A stretch of 64,000 bases of DNA, taken from the NCBI RefSeq assembly GCF_024158915.1, contig NZ_JAMZGF010000020.1:23132-87131 (forward strand). Reading direction: 5' to 3'. The notes under the pieces were generated by a model. That model was given only the letters and a program-made list of their open reading frames with translations, was not told the origin of the DNA and ran no database searches. The translations under genes were made by a program, and so were the position numbers. Every line of letters starts with the position of its first letter. Within the stretch, counting starts at the first letter, position 1. Source of the DNA: Chryseobacterium sp. S0630. GTDB lineage: Bacteria; Bacteroidota; Bacteroidia; Flavobacteriales; Weeksellaceae. This document shows, piece after piece, positions 18,093 to 27,008 of the stretch.

Positions 18093-19358
18093 TTATTTCA
18101 GATTTACAATTTCCTGAAAAAAACCTTTATCATGGGTGATATAGGCACTCTGCTCGGAATAATAAGGGAATTTTCCTGCTATTCTTTCATACATGATATC
18201 GACTTCTCTGGTATTTAACATTTTCCACCAGCCAATAAAAATATGTTCAAAGTTCTGAGATGGCTGGATTCCTTTTTTCCCACCTTTAACATCACTTCGA
18301 AAGCTACTGTTATTACCATCTATATAATTATTGAAGGTATAAAAATCATTTTTTGAATTATAAACAGCAATGTTGGTTATCAACTGATTTGAAAGTAATG
18401 TGGTGAGTTTTTCCAAATAACTGTATTTTATTGTATCGTTTTGAAAATTAATTTTCAACAGATGCAGATAAGCACACATTCTCGAAAAATGAGAGGCATC
18501 CCAATTAACATTTTGGCTCTTTTCAAGGGCTACATCCTTAAAATCCGGATGATCTTTCCAAATATTTGGCTGCAGATACCATCCTTTATCTTTAATACTT
18601 ACTTCTTTTTTCAATACCTGATAGAATCTGTCTTTAATAGAGACTAAATCAGGAGTTACGGTTCGTTTGGCATCTTTTTCAATGAGTAAAAGACTTACAC
18701 CAGTTCCCATAACGTATAGCTCAAAATCAGTAATTGCTCTATAATAACTTAGATTACCATTAAAGTTCCCACTTAAGATATAATCTATTCTTTGTTTTGC
18801 ACCATAAAATTTCTTTGATTCAGCATCCCAAATGTTTGCGGGATTATTATTCCAATAATATAATACTTCACTTTTTATGAAATCATACATCTTGGTATTT
18901 TCGGCATTGCCTTTTATGCCACTTCTTCTTAAATATTCTGAAACAGTAAAGTAAAAGGTTCTTTTAGCCAAATCATCTGCCTGTGAATTCTTTTTTACAA
19001 TAAGTAATGTATTATAAGTAAACAGCTTCTGAAATTTATTTATTAACTCATTATTTTGAGTATCATAAGCATATTGCATAGGAACATACAAAAGAGCTGA
19101 ACTATCATAGACAGAACTGTACCACTTGGACAGTTGAGTCTCTGAGCTAAATACATCCGTATAAAAATCCAACATTTTGGAAATCTCCTTAACGCTTAAG
19201 TTTTTGTTCGTAAATGTGGGATTATCCGATGTAAATATTAATTTATTCTGTATTGCTGGTGCTGGTTTAAAAATAGGCATAGCCAAACAGAAAGAACTAC
19301 TATACATCCAATAAGTAAATAATAAAGTAATCTTAAAAATCAGGGTAGAGCTTTTCAT
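18093..19358 (-). CDS. exported protein of unknown function in the polysaccharide locus
   Basis: 421 aa. A signal peptide (residues about 7-26, ITLLFTYWMYSSSFCLA) points to the periplasm or outside. The rest is mostly helical in appearance, with aromatic-rich stretches NIWDAESKKFYGAKQRIDYIL, KGWYLQPNIWKDHPDFKD, VNWDASHFSRMCAYLHLL and FEHIFIGWWKMLNTREVD. I do not recognise the family. The alternation of helices with conserved Trp/Asp/His clusters would suit an alpha/alpha-toroid polysaccharide lyase or hydrolase, as some assembly loci encode, but no catalytic motif can be named. It lies 19 bp downstream of the fused amidotransferase gene and shares the locus strand and low GC. Confidence 0.75.
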   Translation of the reverse strand: MKSSTLIFKITLLFTYWMYSSSFCLAMPIFKPAPAIQNKLIFTSDNPTFTNKNLSVKEISKMLDFYTDVFSSETQLSKWYSSVYDSSALLYVPMQYAYDTQNNELINKFQKLFTYNTLLIVKKNSQADDLAKRTFYFTVSEYLRRSGIKGNAENTKMYDFIKSEVLYYWNNNPANIWDAESKKFYGAKQRIDYILSGNFNGNLSYYRAITDFELYVMGTGVSLLLIEKDAKRTVTPDLVSIKDRFYQVLKKEVSIKDKGWYLQPNIWKDHPDFKDVALEKSQNVNWDASHFSRMCAYLHLLKINFQNDTIKYSYLEKLTTLLSNQLITNIAVYNSKNDFYTFNNYIDGNNSSFRSDVKGGKKGIQPSQNFEHIFIGWWKMLNTREVDIMYERIAGKFPYYSEQSAYITHDKGFFQEIVNLK

Positions 19359-19377
19359 TTACGAACAAAAATTTAAA

Positions 19378-21210
19378 TTATTTTTCAGTATACAATTTCG
19401 GAATTTTATTCACGATTTTAATTACTCTTTCAAAATCAAGTCCTAAAGTATCCAGATACCATCTGATATTCTGATAACGTGGAGTATTTTCTATTTCAAC
19501 AAGTTCTAAAGCTCTTTCTCTTGTTATTTGTCCTTCTCTGATCTGATTGCTTCTGAACGTATCATGCTCTGTAAAACCAGCTACAGTATAATATACATAA
19601 TTATAAAAAGCTGCTGTACCATCACCAATTCTCCAGGTAGTGGTAGTATCAATTGCTTTTTCCCAATTATAATCATTTAAAAGAGTATTATCTACCTGCT
19701 CCTCATCCCATCTCCAATAATCAAAAATGTGATAGTAATCCTGTTTTTCTGTGAAGCTGCGATAGTATTCACCAGACAAGGTATCCCAAAGTGAACTATT
19801 GAAATATCCAGGGCTCTCCATCATCGCTCTGAATCTTTTGGAATGATATCTCAGCTGTTTCATAGCACCATGGCTGTATACTCTTTTTTCTTCAAAATCA
19901 GGTTCAATATCTAAAAATCCTGTTTTAAAGTGAGTTACTTCCAATGGATTTACTCCCCAAAGATTAAGGTTGATCCCAGTTTGTTTTTTGATATCTTCCA
20001 CATGTCTGAAGAAATGTTTATCTCCTGCAGTAAGCATTGCCATCATTCCTAAATGAGGTGACTTCAGCCATGCTTCAAGGTTCATTCTGATGTTTTTTCT
20101 TTTCAATGAAATATCTGCGGCAACAATAATGTTTTCTACCCCAAGATCAGCACACATACGGCTGATATTTCGTCTACCGAGGTCCGTTACCATTCCCCAA
20201 TCATAGGTATAAGTAACAGGTTTCATCTCCAGTTCCTTTACAATAAGGTGCAATCCATAGCAGCTATCTCGACCTCCTGAAAAAGGAACAATACAATCCA
20301 GTTCCTTACCTTTTCTTCTGTAAGGTTCAACCAATTTAAATAATTCTTCTTTCGGTTTTGGATTATTTCTTGGTTTGTAGCTTTTACAGTAATTACATAC
20401 TCCTTCTTCATCAAATTTTATGAAAGGCATTGTCTCTGGGAGAATACATTTAGTACACCTTTTGATATTAAGCTTTTTATATTCAAGCAGTCCTTCTTCA
20501 ATAGTATTAAATTTAAACTCGGGGATTAAGTTTTCTACTCTGCTTTTTTCATCTGTGATGGTAAGATTTTCTTTTGAGACAGGAATATCCAAAATCAAAG
20601 ACTCTTCTTTTATCTGGGTGATATTTTCGCAGCCTATGATTCTAAGTCCGTAGCTTTCTGATGCAAAATAAGTTTTGTCCTCATTATAACCTACATATAA
20701 ACTTCCATTATTAGAAAAAAGAAGAAGTTTTCCTTTTTCTGGCAGAGCAAGAGCACAGGCAATAACTCCCTGACATAAAGAAAATATCTCTTTAGGAAGG
20801 TTTTCTAATTTGTTTTCGTCGTTATTAAGAAACTCTTCTGCAATAGCCACAATAGCTTCGGAATCAATTTTTAATTGTCTTCTTACCGATAGCTTACTCC
20901 AGACTTCTTCTTCGTTTACAATAATCCCATTATGTATTGCACATATATTTCCTCTGATGACTGGCTGATTATCCCCCAGTCCATTAGTAATCAATCTACT
21001 ATGTCCTAAAACAATATTGTTATTATATGGTTTTACCTTATTCAGTAATTTTTCAATGCTATAATCAGCTCTGTTTACTTTATATTGGTTATTTTGATAA
21101 TAAATCAAACCACTAGAATCTACTCCTCTTTGTTCGGAATGCTTTACCAGAGTTTGAAACTTTTGTTTATTAATGCTGGTGTTCGATACGACACCAAAAA
21201 TTCCACACAT
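19378..21210 (-). CDS. fused class II glutaminase / WbpG-like N-acetyl sugar amidotransferase
   Basis: 610 aa in two parts. Residues 1-210 are a class II (Ntn) glutaminase: nucleophile Cys2 in MCGIFGVV, SEQRGVDSSG, LGHSRLITNG and CAIHNGIIVNEEE. From about 250 comes a WbpG/PseA-like sugar amidotransferase: metal-type cysteines CTKC (252-255) and VCNYC (272-275), a PP-loop SGGRDS (311-316), and LNLWGVNPLEVTHFKTGF. WbpG converts an N-acetyl group on a diamino-uronic sugar to an acetamidino group, using ammonia delivered by HisH2/HisF2. Here the ammonia source appears to be built in. Neighbouring WbpA/B/D/E homologues supply a likely substrate. The fusion role is inferred. Confidence 0.85.
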   Translation of the reverse strand: MCGIFGVVSNTSINKQKFQTLVKHSEQRGVDSSGLIYYQNNQYKVNRADYSIEKLLNKVKPYNNNIVLGHSRLITNGLGDNQPVIRGNICAIHNGIIVNEEEVWSKLSVRRQLKIDSEAIVAIAEEFLNNDENKLENLPKEIFSLCQGVIACALALPEKGKLLLFSNNGSLYVGYNEDKTYFASESYGLRIIGCENITQIKEESLILDIPVSKENLTITDEKSRVENLIPEFKFNTIEEGLLEYKKLNIKRCTKCILPETMPFIKFDEEGVCNYCKSYKPRNNPKPKEELFKLVEPYRRKGKELDCIVPFSGGRDSCYGLHLIVKELEMKPVTYTYDWGMVTDLGRRNISRMCADLGVENIIVAADISLKRKNIRMNLEAWLKSPHLGMMAMLTAGDKHFFRHVEDIKKQTGINLNLWGVNPLEVTHFKTGFLDIEPDFEEKRVYSHGAMKQLRYHSKRFRAMMESPGYFNSSLWDTLSGEYYRSFTEKQDYYHIFDYWRWDEEQVDNTLLNDYNWEKAIDTTTTWRIGDGTAAFYNYVYYTVAGFTEHDTFRSNQIREGQITRERALELVEIENTPRYQNIRWYLDTLGLDFERVIKIVNKIPKLYTEK

Positions 21211-21307
21211 TTGTTTTTTTCTTTTTTTAAATTAAATAATATTTATAGGAACTTATATAAGTATAATCAATTTTTACAAAATTAATATTATACATTATTT
21301 CAAATTT

Positions 21308-22492
21308 TTAATTAGTTATTCCAGCTTTGTATCTTTTTTCAGATATAAAAAACATAATCCATATAATACTACATCTCCAGGAATCAAAAGAGTTACTTTT
21401 GTTGTCTTCCAGATAAAATAATAAAACTATAATAAATAATATCAGCATATTTTTATTTTTTTTAGAAATGGAATAGTTCTTAAAAAAAAATAATAAATAT
21501 ATTGATAGATATAATAATCCACCTAATATCCCTAATTCCATCATTGCTTCAACAAACAAATTATGCGGATAATTACTTTGATCAATGCCATCCAATATAA
21601 GTCCAGAACTTCCAATTCCCAATCCAAAAAAAGAATGATCCAGTATTGACTCCAGTCCAATTTCAAGAAAGTTTCCTCTTACTGATAAACTAGCATCATC
21701 GTTATAAACTTTAAATATATTAAATCGTTCAAAGTCAACATTTTGAAATGCAAAAGTATAAATATTCTCTCCAAAAATAAGAATGGTAAAAAATAATGCT
21801 CCTATTGCAAATCCTGTTTTATAATTTATCTTATAATTTTTAAGATTCAAAGTAAAGAAAATAATTAAGGATAATATCAAATTAATAATTGGACCTCTTC
21901 CACCCAGTTGAAATAGTAAAAATAATATTGATAATCTGTAAGCTGCAACATACCATGTTAATTTGCTTGCCAGAGAGAAAATAAAACATGCACACAGCAT
22001 GATTCCAATAACCAAATATGTAGGAACTTTATCCACTAACAATTCAGAATCATGGAATATAATAAACATATTATTAAAATACAGATAAAACAATCCTACA
22101 ATCATTAATCCACCAATAAGATACATCAATAATTTCAATTCAGAAAAAATAGATTTTTTAAATACAACAATGGGGTACATTACTGTAAAAATATTCAGAA
22201 CAACAGCAAGGGATTTAGATTGGGCATAGATAGTAGATACTGAATAAAAATTAGAAATAAGAAAAATAAAACTCAATATAAGCATTAAAATAACGATGAG
22301 GCGATCCTTTACTTGTAGCGGAACTATTGTACGCAATTCCGAGATCATTACCACAAAACAAAGCAAAAGAGACAATAGGGTCAAATCCATTGGAATAGGC
22401 AACCACTTTAGAGACCCCGAAAAAACAAAAATAAAATAAATGAATACTTTAAAAAATGTAAACTTGTCTGTAAATAATGACATATTTTTCAA
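21308..22492 (-). CDS. second O-antigen polymerase/ligase family membrane protein
   Basis: 394 aa with about ten membrane segments. Family mark in the large outer loop: SVRGNFLEIGLESILDHSFFGLGIG, then SNYPHNLFVEAMMELGILGGLLY, the Pro-His-Asn region shared by Wzy and WaaL-like proteins. With the gene at 12528-13709 the locus has two such proteins; one may polymerise and the other ligate. Very AT-rich. About 97 bp of non-coding DNA lies on each side. Confidence 0.83.
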   Translation of the reverse strand: MKNMSLFTDKFTFFKVFIYFIFVFSGSLKWLPIPMDLTLLSLLLCFVVMISELRTIVPLQVKDRLIVILMLILSFIFLISNFYSVSTIYAQSKSLAVVLNIFTVMYPIVVFKKSIFSELKLLMYLIGGLMIVGLFYLYFNNMFIIFHDSELLVDKVPTYLVIGIMLCACFIFSLASKLTWYVAAYRLSILFLLFQLGGRGPIINLILSLIIFFTLNLKNYKINYKTGFAIGALFFTILIFGENIYTFAFQNVDFERFNIFKVYNDDASLSVRGNFLEIGLESILDHSFFGLGIGSSGLILDGIDQSNYPHNLFVEAMMELGILGGLLYLSIYLLFFFKNYSISKKNKNMLILFIIVLLFYLEDNKSNSFDSWRCSIIWIMFFISEKRYKAGITN

Positions 22493-22588
22493 TTATATTT
22501 TTTTTATTAAAATTAAGGAAGCTTTTCATTTATTACAATCAATCATGATAGGCTGGATGAAATCTTTTTTTGTTATTATTGTAAGTTT

Positions 22589-23929
22589 CTATTTTTTCAT
22601 ATTATATTGTGAAATAAATCTTAAATACACCTTCTTATACCACTTTTGATCTCTGAAAACTCTATCATTATGCCAAAGTATGGTGAAATCACCTTCAACT
22701 CTTTTTGTTATTTTGAAAAGATTTTCCAATACCTCAAAAGCTTTATCCATAGAATATTTTTGGTAATGCGTCAATGTAGCATCCATAGCAATTAGAGGGT
22801 TCTCAAGAATGTTGTAAGGTTGGTCTTTTTCAAAATTATATGGGTGAAATTGGTGTGCTGTACCACATTTAAATCCTTCATGGTCTGCAAATCCCATAGT
22901 ATAATCGACCTTTATACCACATTTCTCAAGATTTTCAAAAGTTACTCTACGGTCAAATCTAAGATAATGCTGTCTTGCCAATACAATATCTCTTTCTGAT
23001 GTATTTCTAAGCCTCTCTATTTCATCGTTCATAACAGCAATATCCCTGAACGTATTAAAGCCTGGATGAATACCCAGCAGCATATCTGCATCTGTAATTT
23101 TAGAAATCACCTTTAAAACATTTTTATTTATCACCTGACCTTTATCAAATTGAGATGGCTTCGCAGTCATAAAGAAAAAAACTGATCTTAAACCGTATTT
23201 TTTTGAATCTTTATACAATTGCTCTATGCCTTTAAGGTACTGATCTTCTTTTTTAAAAACAATAGTTTTTAACATGTTCAGTATTGAACTGCATAATTGT
23301 AAAGGTCTTCTTTCTCTAATAGCTTCTGCAGCCAAAGTCTTAACCGATGTAAAAAAACCGTCAAATCTATAAAGGTTATCTATATCATGAGTAGGAACAA
23401 TTATTGTTGGCTTTAATGAGGGAGTAAAACTTTGTACTTCATTTTTAAGAATTTTCCTGATCAGAAATGCGTATTCATCAACAACGGGTGTAGTAATCAG
23501 ATTATATTTACAGACTAAACTATCTTTATATCTGAATCTGTCAAATTCATCTCGCGCTTCTGAGGTCAATTCATCATAGCATGATAATAAAACAAAAGAT
23601 AAAGTAATAATATCATAATTGATTTGAATATGTCCATTATTACATTCATAAAAATCACTTACATTTTCATCAATAACCGGAATGTAATGATAATCATCAT
23701 ATGAAGGTATAGACTTCATATGAGCTTTGCCTTCTATCAAATCAAGCAATTTATCGTGTGAACATAACTTAAATTTAATTCTTATTCCCTCAACCTGAAT
23801 TGTTACACTATCTTCCGATAAAAATTCTAAAGTTGGAGAAACGGTATAGCCAAATGCAATTTTCAGTAAAAACTTAATTGTATATAATATAGCATTTTCT
23901 GTTCGCAATTTTTTTAACATTACTTTCAT
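22589..23929 (-). CDS. polysaccharide deacetylase family protein (CE4-like NodB fold)
   Basis: 446 aa. The middle carries PTIIVPTHDIDNLYRFDGF, matching the CE4 motif with metal-binding His-Asp, then LRSVFFFMTAKPSQFD, MLLGIHPGFNTF (the HxGxH/T-like step) and RQHYLRFD, and ends with GDFTILWHND. This long form with an N-terminal extension (residues 1-150) is common in Bacteroidota polysaccharide loci. It could remove N-acetyl groups from the growing polymer or an intermediate. No signal peptide is visible, so it may act in the cytoplasm. A fragment of a related gene is left at 26918-27004. Confidence 0.83.
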   Translation of the reverse strand: MKVMLKKLRTENAILYTIKFLLKIAFGYTVSPTLEFLSEDSVTIQVEGIRIKFKLCSHDKLLDLIEGKAHMKSIPSYDDYHYIPVIDENVSDFYECNNGHIQINYDIITLSFVLLSCYDELTSEARDEFDRFRYKDSLVCKYNLITTPVVDEYAFLIRKILKNEVQSFTPSLKPTIIVPTHDIDNLYRFDGFFTSVKTLAAEAIRERRPLQLCSSILNMLKTIVFKKEDQYLKGIEQLYKDSKKYGLRSVFFFMTAKPSQFDKGQVINKNVLKVISKITDADMLLGIHPGFNTFRDIAVMNDEIERLRNTSERDIVLARQHYLRFDRRVTFENLEKCGIKVDYTMGFADHEGFKCGTAHQFHPYNFEKDQPYNILENPLIAMDATLTHYQKYSMDKAFEVLENLFKITKRVEGDFTILWHNDRVFRDQKWYKKVYLRFISQYNMKK

Positions 23930-23942
23930 GGAAACAAAAAAA

Positions 23943-25124
23943 TCAAGATTTATTAAATAGTAAAGAAAGTAATAAATATCTAAATAAAATTACTCCTACA
24001 TAAATCCATATAAAGAAATCTATTGTAGAGCTCTTTCCTAAAAAAAATGAAACAAACAAAACCAAAGTGGTAATTACCTCCCAAACGAGGAAAATTTTAT
24101 TCTTTCTTTTAACCAATACACCACTTGAATAATGAGAAAAAGACGATGAAATAACAGTCGTGAAAATTATTATTTTACTCATATCAAATGCCTTTCTCCA
24201 TTTATTAATATCAAAAAATAAAGAGAAAAAATATTCCCCAAAAATTAAATATACAATAGCAAATAGTAGGGAAACCAAAAATAATAATCCAACATAGGTA
24301 TTCATTTTCTTATTGAGTTTCGCTTTATTGGTTTCTGACAAATCCTTGTATATTAACCCATTTAAACTTTCAGATATTAAACTTAGTGGTTTATTCACAA
24401 TTTTGGAAGCCATAAAATAATTCCCCAAAATAGCTTCTCCAAAATAATGTTTTATAAAGAAACTAGGTAACTCCGCATTAAAAGTATTAATAAAATAAGC
24501 GGGCATCTGATGCAATGGAAAGGACTTATATTTAATTATAATATTGTAGAACTCTTTGTAAACAAAATTTCTTCTTTGTATTTTGAGATAAAACAATATA
24601 AATATAGTAGCAAAAAAATTAGGAATCACATAAGATAATATCAAAACCCAGTATGATAATTTTATATAATAACCAGAAAGTATAATGATAACTGCAAACA
24701 CAGAGCTTAGTATCATTGATTTACTGACAATATTCAACAAGCCTTTTTTTATAAGAATATCTTTTGATGCACCATATAAAGATTGACTAAATGCAACCAA
24801 CGGTACAATTAAAAAATAGGAATCTATATCAAAAAATAACATTGAAATAAGTATAACGAAAAAGGAAATTAATGAGATGGTTATACTTAAAAAAATGGAA
24901 ACAGCATATAGCATACTATATTCTTCGCTCTTTGCTGGTAACATAATTGCTTTGTTGTAGGATAAAGTATAAAAGTACGCTAATGGGGCTGAAATTGATA
25001 AAATAAAGGAAAGTACTCCAATTTCGTAATCAGAATAAATTCTTCCGGTTAATGGAACTGCAATCAGTAATATTAACTGAGATAATATATTGCTACCTAA
25101 AAAAGATATTATTTTTCTTTTCAT
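23943..25124 (-). CDS. Wzx-like oligosaccharide flippase
   Basis: 393 aa, about 11 hydrophobic segments. It opens KRKIISFLGSNILSQLILLIAVPLTGRIYSDYEIGVLSFI, the standard start of MATE/PST-type flippases, with AFSQSLYGASKDILIKKG and HQMPAYFINTFNAELPSFFIKHYFG inside. It would turn the undecaprenyl-linked repeat unit to the periplasmic face. Its start overlaps the PHP gene stop by four bases. Very AT-rich (one 60-base sample is about 23% GC), as usual for Wzx genes. Confidence 0.88.
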   Translation of the reverse strand: MKRKIISFLGSNILSQLILLIAVPLTGRIYSDYEIGVLSFILSISAPLAYFYTLSYNKAIMLPAKSEEYSMLYAVSIFLSITISLISFFVILISMLFFDIDSYFLIVPLVAFSQSLYGASKDILIKKGLLNIVSKSMILSSVFAVIIILSGYYIKLSYWVLILSYVIPNFFATIFILFYLKIQRRNFVYKEFYNIIIKYKSFPLHQMPAYFINTFNAELPSFFIKHYFGEAILGNYFMASKIVNKPLSLISESLNGLIYKDLSETNKAKLNKKMNTYVGLLFLVSLLFAIVYLIFGEYFFSLFFDINKWRKAFDMSKIIIFTTVISSSFSHYSSGVLVKRKNKIFLVWEVITTLVLFVSFFLGKSSTIDFFIWIYVGVILFRYLLLSLLFNKS

Positions 25125-25828
25125 AAATTTAAATAATCTTCTTTAGTTCTCTTAAAAAGAGTTTTATATACAATATATATAAACAATTTAAAATTTTTGT
25201 TCACATACGCTTTTTTAACTTGTGATAAAAAAATATCTGATACTGAACTTTTTTTAAGAAATAATGGGGCAATTTCGCCATTCGTTAATGCTTCATGAAA
25301 TTTCAAATCATTTTTTTCATATCCCACCACTACATTTAAAAGAGTTTGAGGAATATGGGAATCAGAGCTCCAGATTACAGGTTTTTTATATTTTAGAGAC
25401 AACAGATAAGACTTGTAGTTATTAATGACTGATGATCTGGCGTTAAATACTTCTATCACATCAACAGCTTGTGCCAGTTCTTCTATTTGGGTGTGCCCGT
25501 CATATGGATGAGGTAAAATCAAGATGGCATTTTGTTCTTTTGCACTTTTATAAAACTCCTGCCATGTCATGTCTGTAATTTCATTCTTTACATTTAATGC
25601 TATAACATCTCCCCGATCAGTTTTATATTCCGCAGCAATAGGAATCTCTACATTCAGATTTAGTTCTTTTATTTTTCTTTGAAGTTCTAAACTCCCTTTT
25701 ATGGTCTCATGATCAGTTAAAACAACAAAATCAAGTTTTTTATCTCTTATTGTTTTCACTATTTTTTCAATCGTATTTATTCCATCATAGGAATAGGTAC
25801 TATGAAAATGAAAAATTCCCTTTTTCAT
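25121..25828 (-). CDS. PHP-domain metal-dependent phosphoesterase-like protein
   Basis: 235 aa from the ATG at 25828, which begins exactly at the domain (KKGIFHFHSTYSYDG). An upstream ATG at 25864 would add 12 residues but overlap the ATP-grasp gene by about 30 bases. Metal ligands: HFHST, VVLTDHET, IPAAEYKTDRG, ILPHPYDG, VIEVFNARS, and SSDSHIPQ. PHP enzymes hydrolyse phosphoesters. The gene is coupled to the flippase downstream (4-base overlap) and lies 5 bp after the ATP-grasp gene, so it probably takes part in a modification of the repeat unit. Substrate unknown. Confidence 0.8.
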   Translation of the reverse strand: MKKGIFHFHSTYSYDGINTIEKIVKTIRDKKLDFVVLTDHETIKGSLELQRKIKELNLNVEIPIAAEYKTDRGDVIALNVKNEITDMTWQEFYKSAKEQNAILILPHPYDGHTQIEELAQAVDVIEVFNARSSVINNYKSYLLSLKYKKPVIWSSDSHIPQTLLNVVVGYEKNDLKFHEALTNGEIAPLFLKKSSVSDIFLSQVKKAYVNKNFKLFIYIVYKTLFKRTKEDYLNL

Positions 25829-25833
25829 TTTAT

Positions 25834-26901
25834 TTACTTTGAGAAAATTTTCTTTATGGTCCATATTAATTTGATTGAATCAACGAAAAAGTTTTCAAAC
25901 AAGTTCGTATAAGAGTCCTTATAAAAATATTCTTTTATTTTATGCAGTTTTCCTGTTTTAAGTAAAACCAAAAGATCTCCGTCTAAAACCCAAAAGAATT
26001 TTTTTTCAACTTCATATTTTTTTTCAGTTTGTTCTTCTATGTTATTTGAATAAGCTTCAATCAACGTTTTTCCAAAATTGAGTCCTACTGCATAAGATAA
26101 ATCTAATGAACCCCAAAATTTGGGATTTAACTCTATTAAATAATATTGTTGTTTCGTCTCATCATATTTATACTCAATCATTAATGGGCCAGACCAATTT
26201 AAATATTCTATAATTTGTTTAGATATATTAAACATTTTTTCACAAAAAATAGACTTGGCAGCTGTACTGGATCCCCCGGTAATTGGTATTTCTCTAATAC
26301 GCTGGTGCATATAATAGCTAATGATTTTACCTTCTTTAGCAATACAAAAAAAGCCTCTGCCTACTCCTGATACCTGCTCCTGCATTAATAGTTTTACTCC
26401 CCCTGACAAGTATTTTTCTATTTTTTTAAATTCGGATTCAGAGCCTAATTTTACATATAACGGATCAAATTTGGCTAAGCTTTCATTGCTTGATTTAACA
26501 ACACAATTCTTATCTCTACTGTATAGCCTTAATTCCTCCAGATTTGAAAATAATTTACATTCGGGATAATTTACATCGCTAAGAGAGTTCAAAATTAGCA
26601 TTTTATCTTTATTTAGTGCTATTTCAAGACTCTCTTTTGTAGGTATTAAACATAATTCTCTATATTTTTCAGAGCATATCTTTACAGCATCGCTCCCTAC
26701 AGGAATTATAAATTCGGGGTTAATCTGTTTGACTGATTGTTCCAAATCCCCAACAATATAATCTTTACAATAACCAAATCTTTTAGCAAAAAAAACAGAT
26801 TCTTTATCCATAGCAAAAATTTGGTGCCTATTTTCTCTATGTAATTCCCTCTGCAGCGCTATAGAGTTTTTATAATTTGCTTCCGTTATCAAAATTCTCA
26901 T
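25834..26901 (-). CDS. ATP-grasp domain protein
   Basis: 355 aa. N-terminal pre-ATP-grasp Rossmann part (RILITEANYKNSIALQRELHREN), lid and nucleotide part around VKSSNESLAKFDPLYVK and LLMQEQVSGVGRGFFCI, and the metal-binding end PLMIEYKYDETKQQYYLIELNPKFWGSLDLSYAVGLNF, with Glu and Asn in the canonical ELNPRFWGS position. ATP-grasp enzymes join a carboxylate to an amine or thiol through an acyl phosphate. In this locus it could link an amino acid to a sugar or modify a uronic acid. Paired with the PHP gene; AT-rich. Specific substrate unknown. Confidence 0.85.
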   Translation of the reverse strand: MRILITEANYKNSIALQRELHRENRHQIFAMDKESVFFAKRFGYCKDYIVGDLEQSVKQINPEFIIPVGSDAVKICSEKYRELCLIPTKESLEIALNKDKMLILNSLSDVNYPECKLFSNLEELRLYSRDKNCVVKSSNESLAKFDPLYVKLGSESEFKKIEKYLSGGVKLLMQEQVSGVGRGFFCIAKEGKIISYYMHQRIREIPITGGSSTAAKSIFCEKMFNISKQIIEYLNWSGPLMIEYKYDETKQQYYLIELNPKFWGSLDLSYAVGLNFGKTLIEAYSNNIEEQTEKKYEVEKKFFWVLDGDLLVLLKTGKLHKIKEYFYKDSYTNLFENFFVDSIKLIWTIKKIFSK

Positions 26902-26917
26902 ATCTGTTTTTCATTAT

Positions 26918-27004
26918 TCAGGGTTGAACAAAATTCAAGGATCTGACAGTATAGTTCTTTCTTCTTTCATTTTCAAATTCATCATTATACCAAAGTAATG
27001 AGAA
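26918..27004 (-). pseudogene. remnant of a polysaccharide deacetylase C-terminus
   Basis: In the gap before the Gfo/Idh/MocA gene, minus-strand translation reads FSLLWYNDEF and on to a stop at 26918-26920. This matches the end of the intact deacetylase at 22589-23929 (DFTILWHNDRVF). The DNA also matches: ATCATTAT-CCAAAGTA is shared with one mismatched base between. The fragment has no start of its own and overlaps the end of the next gene in another frame. It looks like the leftover of a deacetylase gene replaced by recombination. Confidence 0.55.
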
Positions 27005-27008
27005 TTTC

